Shown here: positions 32,991 through 44,596 of the stretch, piece after piece
Layout: every line of letters begins with the position of its first letter
How positions within the stretch are numbered: position 1 is the stretch's first letter
NCBI GenBank assembly: GCA_900312665.1
Contig: ONZQ02000015.1
Coordinates: 558,001 to 622,000, forward strand
Reading direction: 5' to 3'
DNA from: Cephalotrichum gorgonifer
Taxonomy: Eukaryota > Ascomycota > Sordariomycetes > Microascales > Microascaceae
DNA length: 64,000 nucleotides
The notes under the pieces: generated by a model
Database searches by the model: none
What the model was told of the DNA's origin: nothing
The model's input: the letters and a program-made list of their open reading frames with translations, nothing else
Program-made: the position numbers and the translations under genes

Positions 32991-33191
32991 TTAACATGAA
33001 CGGTCCATGTAGCTGCAGCCACCGGAATTGCAGCTCCAGCACAACTTCTTGTGTTTGACGCAGCTGCCGCAGCCGAAGACTTGGCGCTTCTCGACAGCGG
33101 GCTGCTCCACCGAATCAGCAGCGGGCTGGGCGGAGGGAGCGGCGTAGGCAATGGCGGCCAAGGCAGAGAGGACAAAGAGTGAGAACTTCAT
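32991..33191 (-). CDS. Small secreted cysteine-rich protein with Kex2-like site
   Basis: Intronless 66-residue precursor. Residues 1-18 are a clear signal peptide (MKFSLFVLSALAAIAYAA). A short propeptide (about 19-36) ends in Lys-Arg (EKR), a Kex2-type site. The predicted mature peptide of about 30 residues has six cysteines in the order C-x2-C-x6-C-x2-C-x4-C-x6-C, the last Cys being the C-terminal residue. Three disulfides are therefore possible. A TATA-like box (33331-33340) lies about 140 bp upstream. The layout fits an effector, an antimicrobial peptide or a defensive peptide. No named family is recognised. Confidence 0.75.
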   Translation of the reverse strand: MKFSLFVLSALAAIAYAAPSAQPAADSVEQPAVEKRQVFGCGSCVKHKKLCWSCNSGGCSYMDRSC

Positions 33192-35554
33192 TGTGATGGG
33201 CGGTATTTATTCAACCGATGACTGGTGTAGGCTGGTTGAAGTTGGTGTTTTGGGATTCCGGTGTAGGTGAGAAGAATGAGATGTTGTTGTGGTTGAGTCT
33301 AAAGTGTTTCTACGAGCGGGGGAGGCTAGATCTTATATATGCGAAGGTCAGAGACTCTTGGGCCACCGGGCGAATAATGCCCATATCCTAGAACATCGTG
33401 AGAGTTACTGGAGGCGCAGCCCTCAATCTTGGCCTGTCTATGATGAGCTCCGGATCCGTGGGGTCTTTCAATTGGCTCGCCAGCTGGAACATGTATCGAG
33501 TCGAATAGGCATTTGGTAGCTATATCGTACAACCAAGACGGGATAATTCGAACGGTCACCCGGAATGCGGGGCGGTCTTTTGCCTGAATCCTTCCGCCGT
33601 TTGATCTAGGAACGAACCTGGTTATTTCTTTGTTCCGACGTTATTCCCGATCAGTAATTCCTGCAAGTGCTCGAAGGTGCGGATGTAACCCCCGTATACC
33701 ATCGTCCTCGGGTATCTGATCCGGAATGCTACTTATTTTGTGGGGCGGAGCTGAACTTTCGCCTCCGGTGTATCGCCAAAAAAGGAGATGGGCACCGGTT
33801 CGGACCTAGAATACGAAAGAACCCTTCGCGGGGGCAGCGATGCCGTGGCCGTCGAACTGCACGAGAAGAGGGTTGGGCGGTCCGAAGACCCAATCCTGCC
33901 GGGTAGCAGTTTCGACCTCCTTCGTCTAACAAGGCGAGAAGGACGCAGAGCTACGCGCCTATAGTAACATGTGGGCTGCATGTGGGGGTGGGGTGACTGA
34001 GGCGGCACAGATTAGAAACTCACCCGGACCGGACATCAACTTCCGCATGCATTGCTAGCCATCTTCTGGATATGGTCGGAACAGTGCATCCTAGCTTCCG
34101 GCGTTCCTCCTTTTGATAAGTTGAAGCGTTGGCACCCTCGGTTCGACCTGCTGGCCAAGGTTACTTGTTACGGAATAGATGTTGTTCTCAACCTGAGCTG
34201 ACTCGAAGGTCATCTTTTCTCGGGAATTTGAGCGTCTCCTCCACAACTCAGCTAGTCACGGAAGTTGCCTCCGGTGTTCACCGGTTCGTTCTTCTGCTAC
34301 CTTGGCACCTGAGTAGAGGAATCGTTTTATTGAGTCTTAGACTCACGACTTTGATTCGCATAACCTCAGACTTGCATACCTCATGCACATGTGCCCAGTC
34401 ATGATGGCATATATCCCCTCTAGCTCACTGTCTTCTATACGACCCTGCTAACGCTCGCTCACCCGAACAATTTTGGACGGCAAATTCCAGATTCCGGAAG
34501 CACCCTTTGGACGGCGGGTGGAGCATTACGAAATATTGGCCTCCCTTACGTACGTAACAGCAGTTTACCCCATTCCGCAGGGTTGTAATATCGTACATGT
34601 AGGTTTCGGTTGGATTGTGTGCATGCAAGGTTCCGAAACAGGCGTTGGAGGATGTGGAGGCAATTTTTTGGAGCATTTTTCCGTGGTAGGATCGATGGTG
34701 CCAAGGCTTTCCCCTTATTTCTGCCCGAGGACATTAAGCTAGATCTTAGATCCATGAGAACTACAACTCAGTCCTAAATATAAGTCTCTCATTTGCAAGA
34801 AGGGGACATTACAACCCAGTTTCTTGCATTCCATTTCGGGACCACCTACATAGTTACTTGATGGGTAGTCACAGATGGCAGAAGGATGCGCACTTATGAA
34901 TCGGTGGATAATCATGGATAGCGGAAACTCAATTCTGAATAACAGCAAAGCCTCATTTTGGCCACCCGCCATACCTATTGGACATACTCATCATCGCCCC
35001 ACCGGTTCTAAAAGGAAACTGCCCCAGTATTCCAACAGCTGGTTGCCATTTAATGGGGTGGTATCAACAGGCGGTCAGGCCAACATCATATTTTGCACGG
35101 GTAGAAGAGTAGAAGACGTAGTTACGCTACTTGACTCTCACCGGAATCCGTCCTGTTGGGGAGTATCAAGGTGACTTATCGAAGGTGGCGCGTCGCTCTT
35201 GGCACCAAACAGTTTTGTTTTGGAGCAGATACGACCTGGAAAAGATGTAAACAGGTTCTCAGGAGGGAGGATTTAACGCATCCTTCTTCCACCTTGCACC
35301 AAACTTCTGGTCGTATAGCCCAGGGGATGACAGTCCGATCAGAGAGAGAGAAATGGATATCTTCATACTATATTGATATTCTCCTATTAAGGATATGGAG
35401 TGGGGTATTGACTTCCCAAAACGTATGAGCTGGTAACCAGGAACGAAGGAATCCGCGTATGATGGGTAAATACATCGGGGGAGAAACCCTTCCTGCGAAG
35501 TCACATAGCGTCGGGTGGGCAACACTACCTCCGTAGAGTAACTCTCCATGCAGC
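33192..35554. other. Gene-poor 2.4-kb region
   Basis: No supportable gene. The first 200 bp are the promoter of the small secreted protein, with TATATAAG (minus strand) at 33333-33340. The rest is AT-rich with only short frames lacking domain signatures. Confidence 0.45.
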
Positions 35555-36817
35555 TTAGCTCCGCCCGGTCAACCAGAGGAAGAAACCGCCGATGGTAGAC
35601 AACAGCTTGAATATGTACCACCTGACGCCGACCGCGTGCATATCACGAATCCTACCGTGGGACATGGCGATAATTTTCTTTGCCCTGGGGACGCTAATGG
35701 TATCATAGGCCCGCATAGCATCCTCGAGCCGCCGAGCCTTGCAGAGCTGCTCCGCCAGGTCCCACCCATCCTTCAATGCCAAGCTGGCCCCGTACCCCGC
35801 GAAGGGACTGACGGCATGGTTGCTATCGCCCAAAAAGGCGATAGAGCCGAGGGAGACGTCGTGTGCGAATGGCTGCTTATCTTTCGCGGGCATCGAGAAC
35901 ACCGTGTCCATGTCCGTGGCGCGGACCAACGATGGGAACGGCTCGCCGTACATGCTTCCCAGCTCGAGGCATTTTTCCAGCACTGCCTGCCGCTGCTCCC
36001 GGGATTCGGGGTCCAGGGGCGGCGGTGCCTCCTCTGCGAGGTGGCTAAAGGCCCAGACAACGGACTTGTCGTCAACAGGAGAGGCGAAGAGCGCGACGCC
36101 AGCTCCGTTCGACGTCGCTACGCCCCAATTCATCGGGGCGATCGGGGAGGGAATCTCGTCGAAGGTCGCCAAGCCGCCCAACTGGACGGCGCCTTGATAC
36201 TGGAGGACATCATCTGGTCGCAGAGACGCCCGGAGCCGGCTCTTGGATCCATCGGCGCAGACCAGAAAATCGCATTCTTCTTCAGAAGTGGTCTTGGCCT
36301 GTCCGCGCGACACCGTCACCAGTACTTTCCCCCTCTCGAGGCGCCGTGCGGACGTGCAGGCCGCATCCCACGTAATAGCCACACCGTCCTCGGCTTCGTC
36401 TAGGAGGACCTTCTTTAGGTTCTTCCTCGCGATGCGGATCCCTGATGAGGGGAGCCCTGCCGCGGGTGTAAATCTCACGCTCAGGATCTGCGACCAGTCC
36501 GGGTTCCAGAGCTTGAAGGAAGACGAGTCGTCGAGGCCGGAGATGACGTGAGGGATGATCTTCTCCAGGAGGCCCAGCTGCTTGAGGGCGTAGAGGCCGC
36601 CGGTCTCGTCGTATCCCGCGAGGGAGAGAGAGAAGCCCTGGCGCCTCTCGGCAGTCTCTGTCGTGTCGCGCTCGTAAATGCGGATGGTGGGGGGCACGAG
36701 CGATGGATTCCAGTGTTTGCGGAGGGCGATCGCAAAGGCGAGGCCGGCCATTCCAGCCCCGGCAACGACGATGGTCTTGCCCTCGAGGAAGTGGCCTGGG
36801 GGGGACGCCATTCTCAA
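35555..36817 (-). CDS. FAD-dependent monooxygenase, salicylate-hydroxylase/TetX type
   Basis: Intronless frame of 420 residues. Met3 (36811) is an equally good start. The N-terminal dinucleotide fold reads VVAGAGMAGLAFAIALRK, with the GxGxxG glycines at 20, 22 and 25. The second FAD motif near residue 335 reads FLGDSNHAVSPFAGYGASLALKD. These define a group A flavoprotein hydroxylase that uses NAD(P)H and O2 on an aromatic or polyketide-like substrate. The C-terminus ends in a hydrophobic stretch (IFKLLSTIGGFFLWL) that may anchor it to a membrane. Neighbours give no substrate. Confidence 0.88.
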   Translation of the reverse strand: MRMASPPGHFLEGKTIVVAGAGMAGLAFAIALRKHWNPSLVPPTIRIYERDTTETAERRQGFSLSLAGYDETGGLYALKQLGLLEKIIPHVISGLDDSSSFKLWNPDWSQILSVRFTPAAGLPSSGIRIARKNLKKVLLDEAEDGVAITWDAACTSARRLERGKVLVTVSRGQAKTTSEEECDFLVCADGSKSRLRASLRPDDVLQYQGAVQLGGLATFDEIPSPIAPMNWGVATSNGAGVALFASPVDDKSVVWAFSHLAEEAPPPLDPESREQRQAVLEKCLELGSMYGEPFPSLVRATDMDTVFSMPAKDKQPFAHDVSLGSIAFLGDSNHAVSPFAGYGASLALKDGWDLAEQLCKARRLEDAMRAYDTISVPRAKKIIAMSHGRIRDMHAVGVRWYIFKLLSTIGGFFLWLTGRS

Positions 36818-37857
36818 TGGTTTCCCAGTGAATTGAGAATAGTTTGAATTGGGTGGTCGCGTGAATCTAGGGTTTGTTGAACCACTTGCAGACGTAATTG
36901 CTTTTCAGTCGCGCGGATGGCTGTTCATACGCAGGAATTGCCATCCGCCCAAGAAGACTCCTCCATTGGGATTTTATGTTTGTCTTTGGCTAATTTGGGA
37001 GAAATGACGGCGTCTTCGCCTGGCGACGCGCTTCATAATGTGACGCGGTTTGTTTGGTCTGCATTACGAGTTGCATACGAAGAAATACGAGAGAGAGCCA
37101 TGCATAACGTGATATGAGTTTGATGCCGCGAAGCTAGGCAGCTAAATAGCCACAACAACAGCCACAAGGGAGGAGAAAGTGGGCCTCGTAGGCGGAGGAA
37201 TATTACCCCGAGAACTAACCATGTGAAATTATCTTATGTCTCATGACGGGCTTCACAAGATATTGATATTTGATATGGACGCCATCAGTCAATCCGATAC
37301 GCTTCAATTACGTACTACGTGGTTGGTTGAGGACGGGGTTATACTATACCCACTCCTGCGTGCTCCATGAGCTTCCGCGGCTATCTCAGGTTCACAGGGG
37401 AGGTGCAGACACTTCAATTGGATAGTGACTGAGCATGTCTGTCATCCTCATTTCTGGATATGGGGAGCTCCGATTGGCTAGAGGAAACCTCTGATCTGTC
37501 AGGACTTCCGGCATTCGCTTGGGTTCAAGAGATATATATCACTTGTAATATGCTCCGGACTTCCCCGTGCTGTGTGAGCAACGTATTTCCAATGGATGCT
37601 ACCATCCCCAGCCCGGAGGCTACACAACATGGGAACACAACATGGGATATCACGCAATTACAAACAGGTGACAAGAAGGTCTTCCTTCACGTTGTAAACA
37701 TGGATGGAGATAAGCCCCAGATGCGGAGCTCCTTCTCTTTCGATAACTACGCCAACTAGACTCTCGATCAATCCTATCAATCCGTTCATATTTACTACAA
37801 ATAATCACTCGGATAACCCTTCTCTAGATCTATCTATACAAACCCGAAATATTAACT
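36818..37857. other. Divergent spacer, monooxygenase/Hsp31-like
   Basis: About 1 kb with no supportable gene. It contains the promoters of both flanking genes. I saw no outstanding repeat. Confidence 0.4.
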
Positions 37858-38668
37858 ATGTCTCCGCCTCGCCGCGCTCTCATTGCCGTCACCTCCGCCC
37901 AGGCCACACTCTTCGAGGGCAAGGAGACCACCGGCCTCTTCATCACGGAAGCCCTGCACCCCTACGAGGTGCTTACGGCCGCTGGCTTCGAGGTCGACCT
38001 TGCTTCAGAGACGGGTAGTTACACCCCGGATTGGCTCTCCCAGCAGCCCGACTTTTTGAACGGCGACAACTTGGCGACATGGCAGGATACCAAAAGCGGG
38101 TTTCGCAAGAAGCTCGACAACATGCCCAAAGCCGCCGACCTCGACGGCTCCCGGTACGGTGTCTTTTTCGCCTCGGCCGGCCACGCCGCATTGATCGACT
38201 ACCCTACCGCGACCAGCCTCCAGAAGATTGCAGAGCAAGTCTGGGCTAACGGTGGGATCGTCTCGTCCGTGTGTCACGGACCCGCCATTTTTGCAAACGT
38301 CCTCGATACGGCGACGAACGAGCCGCTCATCAGGGGCAAGACCATCACGGGCTTCACTAGCGAGGCCGAGAGTACCATGGGGATTTCGGCCGAGCTTGCG
38401 TCATGGGGCAAGGAATTGGTGGAGGAGCTGGCTAGTAGGCTCGGGGCAAAATGTAAGCGCAAACTGTTCCTTTGTATCTTGGGTGATGGACCGTTACGAA
38501 CGATTGGTCCAGGTAGTTGATAACTAACTCCGTTTTCTTCTAGATACACGCTCTGCCGGGGTTTGGGATGACTTCCATGTTGTTGATGGCCGCCTGGTCA
38601 CAGGTCAAAACCCTGCGAGTGCAACATCGACGGCTAGGGCTGTAGTGGAGGAGTTTAAGAAGCTATAA
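37858..38668 (+). CDS. DJ-1/PfpI-superfamily protein, Hsp31-like glyoxalase III
   Basis: Predicted exons 37858-38452 and 38544-38668 give 239 residues, close to yeast Hsp31. The catalytic triad type Glu-Cys-His is visible: Glu31 in FITEALHPYEVL and the nucleophile elbow SVCHGP with Cys139 and His140. The C-terminal exon carries WDDFHVVDGRLVTGQNPAS, the usual end of the family. Such proteins convert methylglyoxal to D-lactate without glutathione and act as stress chaperones in the cytosol. Confidence 0.92.
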
Positions 38669-39546
38669 CTTCTCGTCGTCTTTGTTTCTACGCCAGCCAA
38701 ATTGTTCTATATACTTTCTTAGCTATATTACGAAGCCTTCCATCTGTTTCTAGAAGATATTAGCACTCTGGGATGTCTGAATGGTCCTCCTCTGGCGCTC
38801 CTGGCAAATCTGACCACTGGAGCCTTAGTCCTTAATAGTCCGGCTACGATGACTTAAGCCCGTATCAGTAGATACGGAGTTCTCCGACCTTAGTTCCGGA
38901 AGAACCTTGTCTAAGCATTATGATGCCTGAGTATTTGTGTTGGCAGTGCGGCCGAACCACTCGTACTCGTATACGCACTAGCAGCCCCATACAGTGGATC
39001 CTGGGACTTTGAATATGGGCCCTCTCAGGTGGCTCTAGCCGTTATGGGGCATATTACCCGAGTTCGAGAATACATGACCCACTGACCCGCCAGCACGGTA
39101 GGGGGAAGAGTACGGTAGGTAAGAGCGGCTGGGATATTTCGCTTCATTTACGTGTACAAGTAATCCTTGCGTGCGGGGAATGGTTGGAGAAGCGGGGCGA
39201 GCCACCTGGGTCGGACCCACCGATTTGATATCAGTGTAGGATATGGAGGCGGAGCAACGGAATGTGGGGAGGCCTCTGTTCACTCTCATGGCTAGGAACC
39301 CAGCACCTGAAACATAGTTGAAAAGATGACTGACACACCGGGGAGATATGGGGTTGTATGTGTACACTCGAGATATGTGAGGCACACCGTAACTTACGAT
39401 ACGAGCGTGAAGAAACGTACATGCGGCCGGGACACGGAAGGTTATAATGTGATCAAGTGTAATTATCTAAATGGTTTTGGAGACATAGAGACATAGAGAC
39501 CAGGAGACATGGAGTATGCTACCAGTTACCGCGACGGGCAAACCGC
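38669..39546. other. Convergent spacer before the sugar transporter
   Basis: No gene seen. A short GAGACATA tandem lies near 39479-39512. Confidence 0.4.
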
Positions 39547-41377
39547 TCAAACATCGTTTGTCATGTTCTCCCGCTTGTGCTCCTGCTCCTCCACGCGGCG
39601 GTCGATGTCGGCAATGGCGAACTTGGAGGTGTCCATGGTAGGCACGAACCAGGGCGCCTCGGTGAAGAGGTATCGCATCTCCTCGAGGGGCCGCCTGGCG
39701 GTTTCCGGGAGGAAGGCCCAGAAGAAGACGGCGTTGGTGAAGTTGCAGACCTGGAGTGAAAGGAAAAAAAAACTGTCAGTAGGCGGCTCAAAAAGATAAT
39801 AACCTCACGTCCGAGACAAGCCCTGGGAAGGAAACTCACGATGAAGACAATGTACCACCTCCAGCCGATGCCAGTGGTGTCGTCGAGGGCCACAGAGGTA
39901 GTCTGCCCGATCATGGTGTTGAACGCGAAACTGGTCATGGTGGCGATAGAGACGCCCTTGGACCTCGTCTTCAAGTCGAAGATCTCGGCAGGGATGATCC
40001 ACGAGAGGGGGCCGCAGGTGGCGCTGAAGGAGATGTTGTACAGCCAGGTCACCGCGATGAAGCCCCACGCCGCGGATCCGCCGCCGTTATCGGACCCGGG
40101 CGGGAACTTGGCGAGGAGGACGGTGGCGATAATGAAGGTGACCATGTTGAACAGGTTCCCGAGGATGAGCGGCATGCGGCGACCCGTCTTGTCGATGAAC
40201 AGGATGCAGAGGAACTGGGCGACGAGAGCGAGGACAGAGGAGATGGCTTGGTACTTGAGCGACTCGTCTCCCGCGATGCCGATCTTGGCGTAGATGGAGA
40301 CGGAGTAGTACTGGATGGAGCTGACGCCGGTCATCTGGATCGACGCCTGTAGGGCGCAGGCGAGGAAGAGGCGGCGGAAGCTGGACCTGTCGGTGAAGAG
40401 CTCGCTGTAGGACTTGGCCGAACCCTCCTTCTCGACGGTGATGGACTCCTGGATCTGCTCGAACTCGGCGCGGACCCAAGGGTCGGATGTGTCGCCGCGG
40501 GAGTGTAGCCGAGCGAGGGTGACGAGGCCCTGGTCGACGCGGTTGTTGGCGATGAGCCATCGGGGCGACTCAGGGAAGAAGAGGATGAGCGCGGCCAGGA
40601 TTGCAGCGGGGACGACCTGGATACCCAAGCTTACGCGCCACTGCTTGTCGTCCGTGGGGGCAAAGCCGACGTAGCTGCCATAGGAGATCCACGCGGCCGC
40701 GAGGGCACCGATCCCCAACATGAACTGCTGCAGGGCGGTTACGCGACCTCTGATGCTGGGGTGGCACAGCTCGGCCTGGTAGAGCGGGATGATCATGGTA
40801 AGGAAACCGACGCTGCGACGACGGTTAGAATAGGAATTGTTCAATTTGTCAAGGGAGAGAAAGAGATTAGAGGGTCACTTACCCAGCACCAGCAAGAGCC
40901 CTGCCGGCGTACATGTAGTTGATGGACATAGCGCCAGTCTGCAGACTGCCACCGAGGAGGAAGATTATGGCACCGATGAGGATGGTCATTTTGCGACCCA
41001 GCTTGTCGCCGACGGGACCAGCGAGGAAGGCGCCGAAGAAGGCACCGCCAGTGAAGACAGACACGATGGCACCGCTGTTAGGGTGGAATTGTCAGAGTCT
41101 CGATCTTAACGGAAACGTCGGAAGATGACGGGGTGCACGCTCGAGGGGAGGAAGGGGGACGTACATTTGATCGGGGTTAGCCCCGAACTTGGCCTTGAAG
41201 GAAGGCGACGCGATCGCCTGGGCAATGACACCGAGGTCATAACCGTATGTCACGGAACCAAGCGAGGCGAAAACGCTCACGAGGAACTGGTGGAGTTGGG
41301 GGGTTAGCCGCGAAGCGAGCGGTAGACGAGTAGGGGCGCGAACTCCTTACCTGATACCACTTAGGTGGGAGCGCCAT
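39547..41377 (-). CDS. MFS sugar porter (pentose/quinate-like transporter)
   Basis: Predicted minus-strand exons 41377-41351, 41286-41165, 41074-40883, 40812-39840 and 39750-39547 give 505 residues. The last exon replaces a fortuitous read-through frame and yields the family's PETARRPLEEM motif and a polar tail. Other sugar-porter signatures are GYDLGVI, GDKLGRK after span 2, PESPRWL and DKTGRR. Twelve spans are expected. It is transcribed away from the GH51 arabinofuranosidase across a 1-kb shared spacer, so L-arabinose or arabino-oligosaccharides are plausible substrates. This is inferred from context only, since sugar porters cannot be assigned by sequence character alone. Confidence 0.9.
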
Positions 41378-42360
41378 GGCCGCTGAAGGGGGGGGGTCTG
41401 GGCACAATCAAACAACGTTAGAATAGATAGTTGCCCCGCGAAGTGTGGATTGCTGCTAAGGATTAGGTTCTGGACTATCACGATAATCCGGTCCACGGCG
41501 GGCTAGGCGTATTCTTTATATACTTTAGTGTAATATACGCTGCATCCTTGACAGCTGATCATCCCCGGACCGAACCCCAGCTTCGTGTTTCGCTATAATG
41601 TGGAGCCGAGGCGTCGGCCCAATTGCACGTCGGCGCGGGCTTCTCAAGAATTGACTTCTCCGCCTGATGTTGCATTTGCAAACCCATGGCAACTATGGCA
41701 CGCGCACCACTACGACAACGGCACATTTGTCGGATGTGTGGGGTCACTCTCCCTCTTGCTGTCTAAGCTTGCTTGTGATTCCTGCCGAGCCGGGAGCTGT
41801 CTATATGCGCGCCAATGAGCGTGAGTTTCCTCCAAGTGCCGACATCGTCTATCTGCGCTGGGGCCATCTCCCATTCCAGGTCTTTCATACACGGGGTTAC
41901 ATGGTGCAAGCGCCCCAGAATTTTTATTGGGGGGGAAGTACGTCTCGATGGGGCTCTTCCTCCGCCTCCATTTTGTGTCGCCCATGTGGCCGTCTTCCCA
42001 TGCACTAACTGACGCCTCGATCCTCAAGGACGAGCGCTTCTAGCTAGCTTCTAGCTAGCTTCCAGCTAGTAGTACAGGCGCACCACTCCCCGCTCGGCGC
42101 CTGGGGCTTGGTCTTCCCCCCCACAGCACGTGCGGAGAACTCCAGCGCCCGACCCTCCGTCGGGTTCCGGGTGGTGGGCCAAGTGAGGGGTGAGGGGGAG
42201 AATTGCAATAGCGCGGCAGGGGTCCTCTTGGCGGATTGCTAGCTAATAGCTCTTATAACCCTTCCCCAACCTGAGCTTCTCCAATTTGTCCTGCCACACG
42301 AGTCACTGTCGGTGTAACCCCCCGTCGAAGGAGAAACTTAGCCCCTGGATATCGCCCATC
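41378..42360. promoter_or_regulatory. Divergent promoter region, sugar porter and GH51
   Basis: A 983-bp spacer between two start codons of a likely functional pair. It contains a short tandem of TCTAGCTAGC units at about 42039-42068. No gene is supported. Confidence 0.5.
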
Positions 42361-44382
42361 ATGACCAGCTTCACGAGGATTCCCGACGAGGAGCGTCCGA
42401 CCATCTCGGTCGATCCGCAGCAGATAATTGCGACAATTGAAGACAATACGTATGGAGGATTCACAGAGTAAGTCACAAACCCTTTTCGCCTTGGCGATCG
42501 CTATTCTCTCGACCGCCCCATCTCCACTGCCCTCCATTGTCTCCAAACGATTCTATCTTTTGCTAATTCATTTTCCCTCCCAGGCACATGGGACGATGCA
42601 TTTACGGCGGCATCTACGACCCGGGTAACCCCCTCTCCGACGAGAACGGCTTCAGGAAGGATGTCATCGAGGCCATGAAGGAGCTAAAGGTTCCCGTGGT
42701 GCGATATCCCGGCGGCAACTTTGTCGCGACATATCACTGGCTCGACGGCGTCGGGCCCAGGGAGAAGCGCCCCAAGAGGTGAGTAACGCCACTTCATTCA
42801 ACCCCGCCGTATTAATAATGCTTCCCCTCCTTTACATATTGCTGAATCGCTACGTAGGCAAGAACTCGCGTGGGTGAACGTTGAGAGCAACCAGTTCGGC
42901 ACGGACGAGTTCCTCCAGTGGTGCGAGCTAGTCGGGACCGAGCCGTTCTTCGCTCTAAACTTTGGCACTGGTACGTTGTGAATCTGGAGGGGGCTAGTTG
43001 ATGGGGTTGATTGAGGAAGCTGCTAACACCAGATACAGGCACTCTCGATGAAGGTACGAAATGATCACTACCCAGCCTCGAGAGGTGGTGGGGACCTAAC
43101 TAACGTTCGTAGCCCTTGGATGGGTCGAGTATTGCAACTCGAGTGCAGACACATACTACGCCAACCTGCGAAGGCAGAACGGTAGGGAGAAGCCATACAA
43201 TGTAAGCACCGCGACTACCCCCCCCCCCCCCCCCCCCCCCCTTTTCGCCTACCAGAATTGAGAACGCCGACTAATACGAACAAATCACAAAGGTCAAATA
43301 CTGGGCGCTAGGAAACGAGATGTGGGGCCCGTGGCAGGTTGGCCAGATGACCAAGGAGGCCTACGCGGAGAGGGCCTACCAGTGGGCCAAGGCCCTCAAG
43401 CTCCTCGACCCCTCCCTCAAGCTCATCCTCTGCGGCAAGGAGGGTCCCACGTCCTGGGACTCCTACGTGATCAAGGAGTGCATCCGCTTTGACCTCCACG
43501 GCCTAGGCGGCAGCACCACCGCTTCTCTCATCGACATGCACAGTATCCACATTTACACCGCGTCGGGTGACCACTTGAAGAACGTCACCGGTAAGCCTCC
43601 CGTCTAACAAGGGAGCTTGGGATCTTCATTACCTTATCCTAGTCAACTTCATCTTCAAAGAGCGCTAGGCTAACCTATCCGACTCAGCTCCCCGCTCCGC
43701 CGAGCGCGCCATCCAAATCACCGCCGGCCTTATCGACCTCGCCCGCATCGAGAACAAGGTCCCCACCACCGTTCCCCGCCAGAAGATCTGCTTCGACGAG
43801 TGGAATGTCTGGGACCCTGCCCGTGCGCCAGGCGAGGAGGGCGCCGAGGAGGCCTACACGCTCTCCGACGCCCTCGCCGTCGCCGTCTGGCTCAACGTCT
43901 TCGTGCGCCAGGCCGAGTACATCGGTATGGCGAACATCGCGCAGTCCGTCAACGTCATCTCGCCGCTCATGACGACGGCCGAGGGCGTCCACAAGCAGCC
44001 GCCGTGGTGGCCGCTCCTGCTCTTCAGCAGGTACATGAGGGGCAAGGCGCTCTCGGTCGGCGTCAAGTGTGGAGAGTATCAGGGGGCGACGCACCCGGAG
44101 TGGATCAGGGGCGCGATCGAGACGCCGTGGTTGGATGTCAGTGCGGCGCTGGGGGATGACGGGGTCGTGTCGCTGGCTGTGGTCAATATTACGGAGGATA
44201 AGGCGATCGAGACGGAGCTGAGGGGCATCCCGGCCGGGGCCAAGGTCGAGGTGCACCGGGTCAGCGGTAATGGTGTGTTGGAGAGGCACGCGGAGGTTTC
44301 CACGTCGGAGATTACCTGGCCCGAGAGCCATGCCTATGAGTTCCCCGCCGCATCTCTTACTCTCCTGCGGTACAAGCCTTAG
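42361..44382 (+). CDS. Alpha-L-arabinofuranosidase, GH51, intracellular type
   Basis: Predicted exons 42361-42467, 42584-42778, 42858-42970, 43039-43053, 43113-43201, 43293-43590 and 43688-44382 join in phase to 503 residues. Exon 4 is a 15-nt micro-exon, supported by both frame and the GTLDEALGWVEYCN join. Family motifs are RYPGGNF, the acid/base Glu182 in GNEMWG and the nucleophile Glu310 in CFDEWNVW. A C-terminal beta domain follows. There is no signal peptide, so it is probably cytosolic, trimming arabino-oligosaccharides taken up by the cell. That fits the divergent sugar porter. Intron 5 contains a run of 24 C (43218-43241). Confidence 0.95.
43218..43241 (+). repeat. C24 homopolymer inside a GH51 intron
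   Basis: An uninterrupted run of 24 cytosines lies 17 bp after the intron-5 donor. Its length is likely to vary between isolates and sequencing platforms but should not affect the protein. Confidence 0.8.
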
Positions 44383-44596
44383 GGGGCGTGGTAGATTCGA
44401 AGAATAGATCCGTTTTGTAATGCGCTCTAGAGTCCCCATGCACGGGGCTAGGTGACGGTGTATGGATTCGGTTGATTACTATCCGCTCATTACTGTGGAG
44501 GTTATGCTGTGGTCTACGCGAACACGCCATGATGGCATACAATGATTACCCGTCGCAAAAGTCAACCAAGTGAGCGTCCGTTCTTCGTTCCTCCAT

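Noticed and set aside
35636..36403. A 255-codon plus-strand frame inside the FAD monooxygenase
   Set aside because: Antisense shadow of a clearly conserved flavoprotein.
39561..39840. Read-through C-terminus of the sugar porter after 39840
   Set aside because: Splicing at 39839/39751 instead gives the family's PETARRPLEEM motif and a normal cytosolic tail.
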